A DNA stretch of 64,000 nt, taken from NCBI GenBank assembly GCA_024734495.1, contig JALMQS010000828.1:2095101-2159100 (forward strand). The letters run 5' to 3'. The notes under the pieces are model-generated. The model saw only the letters and a program-made list of their open reading frames with translations. It was not told where the DNA came from and did not search any database. Origin of the DNA: Forficula auricularia (lineage: Eukaryota > Arthropoda > Insecta > Dermaptera > Forficulidae). Positions within the stretch are counted from its first letter, which is position 1, and the number at the start of each line of letters is the position of its first letter. Both the position numbers and the translations under genes were made by a program. Shown piece by piece: positions 43,901 to 53,435 of the stretch.

Positions 43901-46657
43901 TTATTGTAGCTATTCCTGAACTTGATTTTGGAAAAGTACTATATTTTTTCAGTTTTCAAGCATCTTTAATCAAATTAATAATGTTTTAGCATAAAATAAA
44001 TTTCGATCGCTATGGTGTTCGAGTTATGGCCTTGTGTCCAGGAGCTACTACAACACCTCTAATGACCGAAGGACACAAAAGACAACGTACTGATGAAGAC
44101 AATGAATTTTTTCATAACCTTTTGATCATGTATCCACCTCAACCGTAAGTGAATAAATATCTTCCACTTAATACACCTTGTCCCTACGATGGTTGGTGAT
44201 CCACATGGCAATTATTGTCCTCGATACAGCCGCCTGGAAAACATCTATAGATGAGGATCCCAACCATCTTCTTAGGTCTTTCAGCCAGGAGTTTTGGCGT
44301 CTACCGACAGATCTCTTGCCTTGAATTTTACCCTCGATGATCAGCGTCAGAATCTCATATCGTTTCCCACTCATGATGTGGCCCAAGAACCGGATCGGCA
44401 GTCAGCAGCTCTTTTTGATTTTTCATGCGAATAAGAACATCGTTATTGGTGATTCTATGCACCCAGGGTATTCTTAGCATCCTTCAGTACAGGAACATTT
44501 CAAATGCTTCGATTTTTCTTTCCATAGCTGGATTCACTCTCCAACTCTCGCATCCATAGAGGAGGACCGGGAATATATAGCATCTTAGCATTCTCGTCCT
44601 CAGCTATATACTGAGCTCATCCCTGACGAAGAATCTCTTCATGTCAGCGAAGACCCTTCGAGCCTGTTCGATCCTAGATATTATCTCGTTTTCAGCGTCA
44701 CATTCCTGGCTCCCTATGGCTCCCAGATATCTAATGGCAGCCACCGGTTTGACTGTTTTGTAATTTATTTTTATTGAAACAATTCTCGGTATTTTTGAGA
44801 ACACCATAACATTGGTCTTTGATATATTCATATGTAGCCCAAACATTTCACTGTATTGAACCACACTGTCAATCATTCGTTGTAACTCAGCAGGATTGTT
44901 TGCCAAAATGACCGTGTCATCTGCATATCTCAGGTTGTTAATTTCCACCCCATTCACTCTGATCCCTCCTGATGTTTCATTAAGTGCTTCTTTAAATATT
45001 GCTTCTGAGTATATGTTGAACAGAATATAAGGGTTTGCTGCAAAAAGGAGGTAGCTCCACCCTATTGATGTTGGGAGATATTAACACTATCTTGTGCAAA
45101 AAAAGCTTTTGTTTGGTACAAGAAGGATGTAGCTCCAATCGTTATTTTCAGTGCTGCTCAACAGATGGAGCTGCACGTCATTTTGAATTTTGTCGTCGTT
45201 TTCAATTTTTTAAACGTTTTTTTTTTTGGTTTCCCAAAAACTGAAAAAATTGGATCTATCTCCTTTTTGCAGCAAATTGGTAATAAAACACATGATCCCT
45301 GGCGCACACCCTTTTTAATAGTGATAGCATCGGTTGCCAGTGGCCCTATCCTGACTTCAGCCGTCTGACCCCAGTAAAGATGAGTGATGATGTTAGGGTC
45401 ACCTCGGTCCAAGCCCACAGTTTCCAGGATATCAATCATCTTCTCGTGTTTCCCACAATCAAAAGATTTGCGATGGTCTATAAAACATGTGTAGATATCG
45501 ATATTCATATCTCGACCACAGAGCGAAAACCGTTGAAGCTGTTCCAGCTGCGCTTTTTGTTGTTCAATACTGCACCAATTTGAAGTCATCCTTCTCATGC
45601 CACAGCTTGATAATGATGAAACTGCTGCCCTCCAGCATGTCTTCACCATATCTGGTTATCCTCACCTAGTTTAATAAATATAAGATCATATATTATAAAA
45701 TGGATAAAAAAAATCAGAAATTAGTTTCAAATTTAGGGAACCCGGTGTTGGTTTATAGCAAATACTGTATATAACAATACAGGACAGCTTGTCAAAAAAG
45801 TAAACTACATAAAGCGCATAATATTAAAATGCGTAAATTATTTAAAATCGATCTTATTAAATCATATATAACATTAAACGGACACAATATATATTTTTTC
45901 CATGACGCTCAAGTTTTTTTTTAATTTTGACGGTAGCCGAAAGTCGGATTTGACTGCAAGATTTCCATTTTGCTCCCATGGTGGCGCTCAAATTCATGAG
46001 ACCAAAAAAGGTTTGCTTTTCTATTGTATTTTGACAGACTGTCCTGTATTGGTATATACAGTATTTGTTTATAGTGAAACAACATTATTAAAATTATATT
46101 ATGTTATATATATTGGTGGTGTGGAGAAAAAATTAAAATACAAAGATTTTTTAAGTTTCTCTATATATTTCGAGCACTTAACTCAGGAGAACAATGATGA
46201 ACAAAATTTATTTAATATGATGGATAGTTGTTTGTGAGTTAGTGTGGGTATGAATGAATTATCAAAAGAATGGAAATTAGTTTAATAGAGTATCAAATTT
46301 TTTGGGAAATATACATTACCTTTATTAATGAAAACATATTGAAATGAAATTTTTACTTCGGCTTCCATTTTTTTATTTTTTCGAAACGTTTGATTATTAA
46401 ACGCATTTAATTTTTTTAATAAAAATTTCTTATAATAATGCAAATGTATACCATTGTATTAAATTACAGAAGATTATTTGAAAATTTAAATATAATTAAG
46501 ATATATTTAATATCACCTTTTTTACAGGCCCACTTTCGTCGCAGAAAATATGATTACTATACTTAAGACTGGATCCTCCGGAGATATTTTTGTTTGCGAA
46601 TTAGATCAACCGGCTTATAAAATCGATATACCTGATTATCAAACTTTAAAAGTATAA
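34676..46657 (+). CDS. Classical short-chain dehydrogenase, 15-PGDH-like (SDR copy B)
   Basis: Six coding exons, join(34676-34768, 40397-40523, 40591-40697, 42830-43003, 43990-44144, 46528-46657), all with GT-AG borders, give 261 residues plus TAA. Motifs: TGAASGIG (11-18) for the cofactor, Asp37/Asp39 after the second strand (ILDLD) suggesting NAD rather than NADP, CDV (66-68), INNAG (90-94), and the catalytic Ser139, Tyr152 and Lys156 (YSGTK) with Asn108. PGATTTPL follows the active site. The family oxidises alcohols, such as 15-hydroxyprostaglandins in vertebrates; the insect substrate is unknown. The enzyme is expected to be cytosolic, with no signal peptide or membrane helix seen. Introns 1, 3, 4 and 5 are swollen by transposons; intron 2 is only 67 bp. 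Confidence 0.9.
34893..35244. repeat. Interspersed repeat, 5' part (interrupted by the R2-like LINE)
   Basis: ACAGAGTATGGTCAAATATTG, then AACGGCTGAAACTATTT and TCTGTTAGTCTGTTAGTC, match 39693-40020. The match resumes at 36680 after the LINE (GAGCTGATTAGATTTTGGTG), so the copy at 39693-40170 is the uninterrupted version. Confidence 0.6.
35245..36684 (-). pseudogene. R2-like LINE fragment (thumb, zinc knuckle, restriction-like endonuclease)
   Basis: Minus-strand frames in order: RT thumb/linker (36717-36047: ADRKIRSFVSSGLKLPRDTP, YFHAKIRDGGLGLQSLGSF), then a CCHC knuckle (MCRAGCRKTETTAHILQSC) and a restriction-like endonuclease (RKPDIVAKDG, then WVLDVQIV and a Lys), ending near 35409. A 3' UTR of about 150 bases runs to 35245. 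The frame breaks near 36050, and the 5' end is truncated inside the RT. This architecture belongs to R2/NeSL-type LINEs, which usually insert at fixed sites such as 28S rDNA; here it lies in a dispersed repeat. Confidence 0.8.
36685..37010. repeat. Interspersed repeat, 3' part, with G-rich runs
   Basis: Two direct units share AAACTCAACCAAATTT and TATACATAATC.GGGCCTCCAGA-type text and contain runs of 9-12 G (36731, 36950). Similar units occur at 40030-40170, 41420-41510, 42060-42260 and 51840-52050. Confidence 0.55.
37011..38034. other. Intron 1 sequence of SDR copy B, no feature
   Basis: AT-rich intronic DNA. No coding frame or clear repeat was recognised. Confidence 0.4.
38035..38780. repeat. 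Tandem array (about 120-bp units, 3 copies) plus conserved flank
   Basis: Units carry CGATTCTCATTTAAC/CTAT, GAGGAATAACCATTCTACAT, TTATTGGTAACCATTGGTGA and GACATGGAGGAATCGACTTA. The following 380 bases (GTACTATCTTACTCTAGAG onward) recur at 50180-50535. At 48680-50050 the units are inverted and more numerous. Confidence 0.65.
38822..39190. repeat. Fold-back repeat with a 60-bp internal duplication
   Basis: Arms start AATTTTCCTTATTAATATAT and end with the inverse. The left arm has two tandem copies of TTTGACCGCGCTGATTTGAA .. TAGCGGGCTATACGCGAAA. The loop is TGACGTTGGATTGTAGCT onward. No coding. Confidence 0.65.
39312..39500 (+). repeat. tRNA-derived SINE with (AATA) tail
   Basis: TGGCTAACGCGGTATCC (A-box-like) and GGTTTGATCCTGGC (B-box-like), then a body ending CCCGGTGACAATAAATAAAT. 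It lies in intron 1 of SDR copy B. Confidence 0.55.
39693..40170. repeat. Interspersed repeat, uninterrupted copy
   Basis: Homologous to 34893-35244 plus 36680-37010 without the R2-like insertion; serves as the empty site. Confidence 0.55.
40397..40523 (+). CDS. SDR copy B, coding exon 2
   Basis: From KIAILDLDKTRGEEAAK to CDVSKKENFE, ending in phase 1 at GAAA|GTAGTC. The exon of copy C has the same length (127 bases) and borders. Confidence 0.85.
40591..40697 (+). CDS. SDR copy B, coding exon 3
   Basis: From KAFQKAIDEIGGLDLVINNA to ELSIDINV. Acceptor ACAATTTTAG, donor GTG|GTAAGA, phase 0. Confidence 0.88.
40978..41226 (-). repeat. tRNA-derived SINE3 with (GAT) tail between TA repeats
   Basis: On the minus strand it begins GGGAATCGGATTAGCCGAGA and has the B box GGGTTCGAGTCC; the body includes GGTGACTTAATGCCAACC. 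It ends CTGATGATGATGATATATA. A related 3' part is at 59470-59620. Confidence 0.6.
41648..42799 (+). mobile_element. Complete non-autonomous Helitron in SDR copy B intron 3
   Basis: Starts TCTATATACATATATAAAAT after an A, and ends with a hairpin (GGGCCGCC/GGCGGGCC) followed by TTCAG and CTAG before T, as expected for insertion between A and T. It contains AT-rich direct units (TATACATAATCTG) and a G-rich minisatellite. No Rep or helicase gene. The end lies about 30 bases before exon 4. Confidence 0.75.
42290..42765 (+). repeat. G-rich minisatellite inside the Helitron
   Basis: About 110-bp units share GGTTCAGGTGAGG(A/G)TCCAGA and TTAGTGGGGTGG. One strand is almost free of C-runs and contains many GGG/GGGG blocks, so G-quadruplexes are possible. 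Long open frames here reflect composition, not genes. Confidence 0.65.
42830..43003 (+). CDS. SDR copy B, coding exon 4 (catalytic)
   Basis: From TAVARGTIMALEAMG to MVRSFG; carries the Ser (NIAS) and the YxxxK pair (VYSGTK). Acceptor TTTATTTTCAG lies about 30 bases after a Helitron end; donor GGG|GTAAGA. Confidence 0.9.
43702..43846 (-). other. Exon-like stretch in intron 4, unrecognised
   Basis: After a plausible minus-strand acceptor (TTTGATTTGCAG), a frame encodes 47 residues (LKGTFPRKSNPTKI .. TFDEMSPSVMEIKPIQKHP) and stops. Composition is less AT-rich than around it. The plus strand is also open in one frame (FSIRAHCGVIFVGLDFRG). No family is recognised; it may be a captured exon, a real antisense exon, or chance. 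Confidence 0.25.
43990..44144 (+). CDS. SDR copy B, coding exon 5
   Basis: From HKINFDRYGVRVMALCPG to LLIMYPPQP, ending in phase 2 at CC|GTAAGT. Contains the PG motif after the active site and the mobile substrate-lid region. Confidence 0.9.
44172..45680 (-). pseudogene. LINE reverse transcriptase, broken, in SDR copy B intron 5
   Basis: Minus-strand order: RT start (45649 on: SSLSSCGMRRMTSNWC, TCFIDHRKSFDCGKHEKM with a Phe-Asp core), GVRQGSCVLLP, then an inserted MITE. The RT resumes ILFNIYSEAIFKEALNE, LRYADDTVILANNPAEL (catalytic YADD) and the thumb. Stops and frameshifts follow, to a C-terminus around GKRSVGRRQNSWLKDLRRWL and TNHRRDKVY. Endonuclease absent; 5'-truncated. Confidence 0.75.
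45034..45276. mobile_element. 243-bp MITE inserted in the LINE
   Basis: Ends TTTGCTGCAAAAAGGAGGTAG and, inverted, TTTGCTGCAAAAAGGAGATAG. Removing it restores the conserved RT motif order. The target duplication is unclear, so the superfamily is not assigned. Confidence 0.65.
45759..46067. mobile_element. 309-bp MITE specific to copy B, TTTATAG duplication
   Basis: Ends CAAATACTGTATATA and TATATACAGTATTTG are perfect inverses. TTTATAG flanks both sides (45752-45758 and 46068-46074). Copy A shows the empty site, GGTTTATAGTGAAAC. The 7-8 bp duplication suggests a hAT-like element. It inserted after the duplication. Confidence 0.8.
46528..46657 (+). CDS. SDR copy B, coding exon 6
   Basis: C-terminal 43 codons ending DYQTLKV and TAA; identical to copy A at all 130 bases. 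Poly(A) signal AATAAA at 46691-46696. Confidence 0.9.
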
Positions 46658-46690
46658 TTAAGTCTTTATAAATATTTTTGTATTTTGACA

Positions 46691-46696
46691 AATAAA
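46691..46696 (+). promoter_or_regulatory. Poly(A) signal, SDR copy B
   Basis: AATAAA 34 bases after the stop codon, at the same place as in copy A. Confidence 0.5.
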
Positions 46697-47008
46697 ATTG
46701 AAAACCTATTAAAATACCAAAAATTATGTTAAATATAAAAATGATTTATAATTATTTCTACAAACTTATGATTATGTCCTAAAGGTGTGTAACAACTTGA
46801 TTTTGAATAAAAAAAAACAATGATTAAAACAGTGCAAGAACCCCATATATCGTCACTTTTGAGTGTAAACCTGCTAAATCTATTTTTTATCATATATGAC
46901 ATATTAATACCGTTCGAATGAAAAAAATGCTGCATCGTCCAAGTAATTTTTGTGCTTCTATGTTTCAGCAAATTGTTTAATCAAAATTAATAATTTCTCT
47001 TATACGCA

Positions 47009-47145
47009 CTGGCGACGCCAGCTTTTCCATTTTGGTTGGGCGACACCCGGCAGAAAAATTTGAAGGGGGACAGCAAAAATGTGAATTATTTCAGGTTATT
47101 CAGATTTTTGAATGGGCGTTCGTCCAACACACCCTGGAGCCGCAA
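47009..47145. repeat. hAT-like MITE (same insertion as 15746-15886)
   Basis: Ends near GCACTGGCGACGCCAGC and GGAGCCGC; the right terminus has decayed relative to copy A. Confidence 0.45.
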
Positions 47146-47408
47146 ATTTTAATTAGAAAAATAGGAAATTAGCTCATGGAAGATGGCCGTCAAATTTTAA
47201 ACATTTTATTAAAAATTAATTTTATATATATAGATATTCATTTAACAAAGACGCCTGTAGGATAGGCTAGTACGATCCAAAGGAGTCTTTTGGTTGCATA
47301 AATACAGCTTTTCTAGGCTGTTCTTTACGTGGTTGGTTTTAGTTAAAGCAATATATTAATATTATTATAGACTTTAAATTCAGGTACCTATTTAATTCTA
47401 TTTTCCAG

Positions 47409-47477
47409 AGCACCAAAACACGAAAAGACGCCAGTGATTCTAAGATAAATAGTAGAAAAAGACTAATTGACAAGTAA
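47409..47477 (+). other. Possible alternative exon 7, SDR copy B
   Basis: Acceptor TTCTATTTTCCAG, then 22 codons (STKTRKDASDSKINSRKR..) and TAA, the same length as copy A. It would need a donor at 46652 (AAA|GTATAATT). See copy A for the selection argument against it. Confidence 0.3.
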
Positions 47478-47809
47478 ATAAATATTTTGCAAAAAACGTT
47501 GACTTCATCAAAATAAATAATTATTTTTATTCCAAAAATTTTGGATGATCCAGATTTTCGTGAATTATTGTTTTCTCTAACCTTTAAAAAAAAATCGATG
47601 AATAAATATAAAAATTATTTATTTATTAAATTGAAAGTTTTTTTGCCGAGAGTAGCAGAATTTTTATCTATTGAAGGAGACAATAAAGAGTGTGTCTTCT
47701 GCTGGAATTACAAATTTTATTTATTTATAACGAGACTATAGTTTAGTATATTAGTATAATATATATACTATATAATATTTGTCTAGATTAATTTGTAACA
47801 ACGCTAAGA

Positions 47810-47915
47810 GAAATTTCTCTAAAAAATTTCCCTCTTGCCTAGAATCGAACCTACGAACTCTTGAACTAAGGTCATTAGCTTTAACCACTAGACCAATCTA
47901 ACATTAATATATATA
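47810..47915 (-). repeat. tRNA-like SINE head
   Basis: On the minus strand: TTGGTCTAGTGGTTAAAGC (A box) and GTAGGTTCGATTCTAGGC (B box). The acceptor stem does not pair convincingly, so it is not called as a tRNA gene. Confidence 0.5.
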
Positions 47916-48399
47916 CCATGATTTCTGTTACTAAAACTATAAATTTTTGATTTAGACTTTGTGTCGAGATAATATTGTATTCATTTGAACTCGAATGAAA
48001 ATGAAAAAACACCAATAGATTTTAAATTAAGAAACATTAAATATATATTAATTAACCAGGCAAATTTGAAATAATTTTGAAATGAAAGACTCAGATTCAT
48101 TTTAAATTAAGAAACATTAAATATATTTTTTATATTAAATTAATTGAACCGCGTAAATTTGAATAATTTCTATGATTCAGCCTGCGAATTTTTTGCAGTT
48201 CATAAATCATTTCATTGTTTTTGTTTTGGAAATGAAAAATGTAATTTAAATTTTAAATTTAAATATATTCATAATTATTCCTCCCCCCTCCCCGCCACTC
48301 AAAAATTAATGAGGCGAAACTTTTAAGAGACGATGTATTTTCGGTAGTTTACGGGTATACATTTGGAGTGTGGTTTTTTAAGAGGAATAAAAATTTTTG

Positions 48400-48490
48400 A
48401 CCGAGACGCTGCCCGCCAAGGCACCAGCCCGGAGGGCCAAGCTTCGAGGCCGTGCCGAAGGCACGCACGAAAAGCTCGTAGTAAAATATT
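48400..48490 (+). repeat. Helitron-like 3' tail
   Basis: GACGCTGCCCGCCAAGGCAC, then the hairpin CGTGCCGAAGGCACG. Related to the tail at 20041-20331 but the final CTAG is degenerate (CTCGTAGT). Confidence 0.45.
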
Positions 48491-48679
48491 AGTATAGTAA
48501 GGATAGTCTCGTTATAAATAAATTAAATTTATAATTCCAGCAGAAGACACACTCTTTTGTCTCCTTCAATATTAGTTATTATGTAATTTAGAATAAGCTC
48601 AGCAAATTTGAACTCAATGATTCATTTAGTACACAACAAATTACCGCTCATGTTTCAAAATAAAACTCATTCAAGCTTG

Positions 48680-50535
48680 AGTTGTTTTCAATAAAAGAAT
48701 TTAGTCTTTTTGATTTTAAGCTGATTCTTCCAAGTTTTCAGTAGAGGTTGCCATTAATAGTCAAAACATCAAAAATGGAATGCAATAAGGTTATTCCTCT
48801 AGTATTAGATAAGAATAGATGGTTATTTATGATTTTAAGTCGATTCCTCCATCTCTTCAGCAACGGTTACTAATAATAACCGAAGCGTCAAAAATCGAAT
48901 GTAGAATTGTTATTCCTCAAGTACTAGATGAGAATGAATCGCTATTTTTGATTTTAACTCGATTTCTCTATGTCTTTAGCAATGGTTACCAATAAAAACC
49001 GAAACGTCAAAAATCATATATAGAATGGTTATTCCTCAAGTACTAGATGATAATCAATCGCTATTTTTGATTTTAACTCGATTTCTCTGTCTTCAGCAAT
49101 GTTTACCAATAAAAACCGAAACGTCAAAAATCCATTATAGAATGGTTATTCGTCAAGAAGTAAAATAACATGGGATGGGAGGAGCAAAAACGAAATTAAA
49201 TCAAGAATTGCCCAAGCAAAAATGGGGTTTAATTCAAAACAAAAACTACTATGCTCCTCCTCAATCAGCTTAGCAAACAGGAAGTTGCTATTGAAGACAT
49301 ATGTATGGAGCATGTACGGGTGTGAAACCTGGACAATTGGAAAAGCGGAGAGAAAGAGATTGGAGGCTTTCGAAATGTGGTGCTACAGAAGAATGATGAA
49401 TATCAAATGGATGGATAAAATTACAAATGAAGAAGTTCTTGGAAGAATCGGAGAAAGAAGAACCTTGTGGAAGAGTCTAAAGAAGAGAATAGGTCAGATG
49501 ATGGGGCACATACTGAGACATGGGGGACTGCTTAGGGATATCTTGGAGGGGGAGGTGGTAAAGAAAAGGGGAAGGGGAAGAGCCAGATTAGAATATTTCA
49601 ACCAAATAATTGGGGATATGGGATGCCAGACATTTAGAGAGGTCAAACAGCTGGCGGGGGACAGAGTCGAGTGGAGACGGATTGTTGCATCAAACCAGTC
49701 TTAGGACTGTATACTCAATGATGATGATGATGATGATGATATTCCTCAATTACTAGATGAGAATCAATCGCTATTTTTGATTTTAACTCGATTTCTCTAT
49801 GTCTTCACCAATGGTTACCAATAAAAACCGAAACGTCAAAAATCCAATATAGAATGGTTATTCCTCAAGTACTAGATGAGAATCAATCGCTATTTTTGGT
49901 TTAAAGTCGATATCTCTATGTCTTCATCAATCGTTACCAATCAAAACCGAAACGTCAAGAATCCAATTTAGAATGGTTATTCCTCAATTATTAGATGAGA
50001 ATCAATCGCTATTTTTGATTTTAAGTCGATTACTGTATGTCTTCAGCAAAGGTAACGGATAAGAAAACAACGCAGTTGCTATGGTTACTTATAAAATTTC
50101 CTCCCCAATTTTTAGCATTTCACAGAGAGAAGCCTATCCATTCTTACTTAAGTAAGTTTAAATGAGCTAATATAAACCGTTCAAATGAATAAATTTTAAA
50201 GAATTTAAAAAAGTACTATCTTACTCTGAGTAAAGTACTTTAAAATATAATTTTACTAAAAACTTTATTTAACCTTTTTTGTTGTTCCCAAGGTACTTAA
50301 TTAGGATATTAAATTTCATCAAAATTGGTTAAGTCATTTTCAAGATATTTAGAAAAAACTAAAAATGTACTGAATAAAGAACTAATGTTTGTTGGCCGAT
50401 ATGTACCAAAAACTAATCAGCGCTTCATTTTGTTAAACTAATGGTAGGTTTTCAATTTCATTTCAATCGGTGTAACGGTGTGGAAAAAATCGTGGGCCAA
50501 AAAAACGATAACATACATCCATCCGCACGCACTAA
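48680..50535. repeat. Inverted 120-bp tandem array (about 8-9 units) with flank
   Basis: Repeated text includes TTTTTGATTTTAACTCGATT, GGTTACCAATAAAAACCG, CGTCAAAAATC and TAGAATGGTTATTCCTCAAG. It is the inverse of the units at 38035-38440. The unique flank at 50180-50535 (GTACTATCTTACTCTGAG ..) is in the same orientation as at 38460. A LINE (49165-49733) interrupts one unit. Confidence 0.7.
49160..49735 (+). pseudogene. 5'-truncated LINE (RT C-terminus) with GAT-repeat tail
   Basis: Opens in frame with the RT thumb (MGFNSKQKLLCSSSISLANR, then TYVWSMYGCETWTIGKAERK), continues RLEAFEMWCYRRMMNIKW and the basic tail KKRGRGRARLEYFNQII, ending ASNQS and TAG. A (GAT)7-type tail follows. The array unit resumes at once (ATTCCTCAATTACTAGATGA). 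Catalytic RT motifs are missing. Same family as 3701-3935. Confidence 0.8.
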
Positions 50536-50712
50536 ATGAAAAAATCGCACTTTTTGGCCTCTCGACGAGACCCCATGTAATTTTTGGCAAAACCGTCACG
50601 TGCTAAAATTCAACATAATTGAATACTACAATTTGTGACTTTAATTGAGTCCATGGGTTCCGTAGTCTCTACCTGTGGACCCTTTGAAGTCGCGCTTGCC
50701 GCGAGACCGCCA
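50536..50712. other. Non-coding spacer
   Basis: No feature recognised. Confidence 0.35.
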
Positions 50713-50847
50713 TTTACGATACTAATTATTTTATTTAAATTTGTCTCTACCTCGGGGGTCAGATTTTAGCCGGATGCCTCGAGTCGGATTCGAACTCGGG
50801 TCCTCTTGGTTAGCTGGCTGACATGCTACCGCCTAGCCTACCCGACC
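50713..50847 (-). repeat. tRNA-derived SINE2
   Basis: On the minus strand: GTAGGCTAGGCGGTAGCATG (A box), CGAGTTCGAATCCGACTCG (B box), then CCCGAGGTAGAGACAAATTT. The most complete copy in the window. Confidence 0.65.
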
Positions 50848-50869
50848 CCCCCCCCCATTACTAAGTTAT

Positions 50870-52065
50870 TTGGAGCTAATTTCAATTGGCCTCTATGAAC
50901 GATGACTGACCACTTGAATCTATCATAAACTCAATTTCGAAAAATGCACTTAACCTGTTCTGGGGTCTTCATTTATCATTTCGATAATTACTTTGAATTT
51001 TTATCCCGAAATATTTGAATTGTTTTTATAAAGAACTGTATTTATTTTTATTTATAATAATAGAGTTAAAAATAATCAAGAATTTATTTCCAAATATGTA
51101 TTATAATTATTCAGGTTTCAATTTTTTGAAAAAATATTTTGAAATGTTTTTTAATTAATCTAATTATTAACAAGTGGTTAAAAAATCATATGTTGTGCAA
51201 TCAAAACAAAACAAGTAGTTGATTAAATAAAAAAGTTGTGTTTCCTGTGTATTCTGACGTAATCTCGTTAAAAGTTTTTGTTCCCCTGTATCTCGAACAA
51301 GACTTGCGATCTTAGGTAAATCGTCTCAAAACATAAATTTAAACCTTTATATGAAAGAATATAAACCTTTTATCTAAAGATGACCTGATTGCTGTAACAT
51401 TTTCAACCAACTTAAAAAGTTTCTTATTTTTCAAGCACCATTTAGGTACTAGCCTTTAAGTCAATTTTTCTTTAAAAATGTATATTTTCAGTAATTGTGT
51501 AACTTTTAAAAATAAACAACTTTGATCTTTAATTAATATAGTTTTTCACGCTTTATTTTATTGTAAATATTTCCCTCCCATTTTATCCTTATTATTATTA
51601 TTATTTGTATAAATTTTTACTTTATCGAACTTAGCTCACTTTTTGTAATTAATTTTAAATAATTGGACCACAGAATTTGCAAGCTAAGTTATGGAAATTA
51701 TTTATACTTACGAGGTCCAATTATTTAAAATTAATTATTATTTGTATTTTCCCACATTAGTCTTATTTATCTAGTTTGACAGCATGTCATATGTTATTTA
51801 TTGTTCAGCGAGAATGGAGAATTTACCACCTTTACTTTTTATGTAGGATAGCACCCAAAATGGGCCGAGATTCATAAAATAAAAATTCTAAACTTTTGGA
51901 CCAAACAACCAAATTTTCTATACATACCTAATCTATGGGCCCCAGAAAACTAGAAATGCAAAAACTAACCACCCGAAATTGACGGAGGGGTCATAAAATG
52001 AAAATTGTCAACTTTTTGAACAAACTTGACCAAATTTAGTAAATGTAATCCTCTATAGAAATAGA
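50870..52065. other. AT-rich intergenic sequence
   Basis: No gene. An inverted pair around 51650-51730 (TTAATTTTAAATAATTGGAC and its inverse) suggests a small hairpin. 51840-52050 holds Helitron-interior-type units (AAATTTTCTATACATACCTA). Confidence 0.45.
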
Positions 52066-52067
52066 AC

Positions 52068-52445
52068 CTCAATAAAAATAATTTTTAGAAAAAAAAACGA
52101 CTTCAAAAAAATTAAATTCAACAAATAAAATAAAAAGAACTCAAAAATAAAATAAAATGCACTAAAAGGTGTAAAATAATTATCTAATTTAGTTACAAAT
52201 AAACGACGAAATTTTCACATGAAATCACTTTTTGAAGTCGGTACCAAACTACCTATACATTTTTTGAATCGCACTCTACGGATCTTACTTACTACGTTTG
52301 GCGTGTAATGAAGACAACATCGCATAAGCTCGCTTATATATGTAGTTTGTTTGGCACCGACTTCAAAAAGTGATTTCATATAAAAATTAGATAATTAGTT
52401 TTAGTACCTTTTAGTGCAATTTATTTGATTGTTGAGTTCTTATAT
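52068..52445. repeat. 'CCGACTTC' fold-back MITE (family P)
   Basis: Left arm AAACGACTTCAAAAAAATTA and CACTTTTTGAAGTCGGTACC; right arm its partial inverse. Centre has ACGGATCTTACTTACTACGT. More diverged than the copies at 18-26 kb. Confidence 0.65.
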
Positions 52446-53380
52446 ATACTCCCTCTATTCTTATTATAACAAAAATCTATTCATTCATATTTATTTATTG
52501 TTGTGAATAAAATTGAAAAATTAAATTGATTTTAAATTGATGATACTAAATCAGTGCGGTCCTCGAAAGTGAGAAAATGATGTGTACAAAATTTCATCTC
52601 AATCAGACAAATGCGGTCGTCACTTAGTTCATTAATTACTAAAGAAACAAAAATACACACATAAATATAAAACAATAAAAAATTATTAATTGAATGTGTG
52701 ATGCTGTTTCTCAACTAGAAATTTCAAGTCTGCGGAAAAAGATGGTAAATTTATTCTTAAATCTGGTTCGAAAAATAATTGACCCATTTGGAACCATGGT
52801 AGTGTCCAAGATAGAACTCTCGCGAATTTGATTACTCTCTTAAACCTAAGTACCCATGCACCTAGATACAAAGTAATTTTTCTGTATCTGGGGCCACTAT
52901 AGAAGAATGCAGGTTGTGACAAAAGAGTACTGTGTTATTTTCAATGTTTTCAAATGCAATCTGCCCCCCCCCCCCCCCCGCCCAGCCAAAAACTTGGATG
53001 CGCCCCTTACCCAAATCCATATTTTTTGAAACATTAAACTTTCAATTATATGAGTATTTTATATAGAATGATAAAATATAACTTCGTTAAAATATCTCGA
53101 GAAATCTCTTTTTGGAAGCTAATGTACCTATTTTCGAATATTATAAACCAAAAAGACCATATAAGTATAAATAAATTAAAATGAATAATTTTGAATAAAA
53201 CAATATTAATTTTTATATAATTGCGTTTTTTATTATCAAAGAGAAAAATGATTTATTATAAAAAGATTATTTTATAGAGCTCAAAATCCATAAGCTTTCA
53301 ATCAAACAATTAAAAGGTATTTTTATCGGAAATGAATGAAAAATAAACAAATGGAAGTTTACAGTAGGGATTAGTATAAG
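52446..53380. other. Non-coding upstream of SDR copy C
   Basis: No gene recognised. A run of about 17 C lies near 52964-52981. Some frames on the minus strand (52686-52922) are open but without domain support. Confidence 0.4.
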
Positions 53381-53435
53381 AAGAAATCGGGAGTTGGATA
53401 AACCAATCAGGAGACACTCTGTCAAGGATATCATA

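Larger units (their letters stand above)
47628..48566. mobile_element. Composite F1-type insertion specific to copy B
   Basis: Copy A has the uninterrupted TTTATTAAATTATTAGTTAT. Here about 940 bases lie between AAATT and ATTAG, starting GAAAGTTTTTTTGCCGAGAG and ending TTTGTCTCCTTCAAT. The ends are inverted F1 sequence (GTGTCTTCTGCTGGAATTA and its inverse), but both ribozyme cores are gone: the left arm breaks just after GAGACTATAGTTT. The interior holds a SINE (47810-47915) and a Helitron tail (48400-48490). Confidence 0.65.
33012..48676 (+). repeat. Segmental duplication, copy B
   Basis: Homologous to 9690-16465 at both ends (leader exon, exon 1, last exon, 3' flank). It starts near TTGTATATAGAATC and ends near CTCATTCAAG. 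Insertions absent from copy A include 33779-34281, 45759-46067 and 47628-48566. Confidence 0.85.

Noticed and set aside
45902..46237. 111-residue plus-strand frame
   Set aside because: It crosses the border of a 309-bp MITE that copy A lacks, so it cannot be a conserved gene.
47845..47912. tRNA-like sequence on the minus strand
   Set aside because: A and B boxes are present but acceptor-stem pairing is unconvincing and it lies within repeat debris; called as a SINE head.
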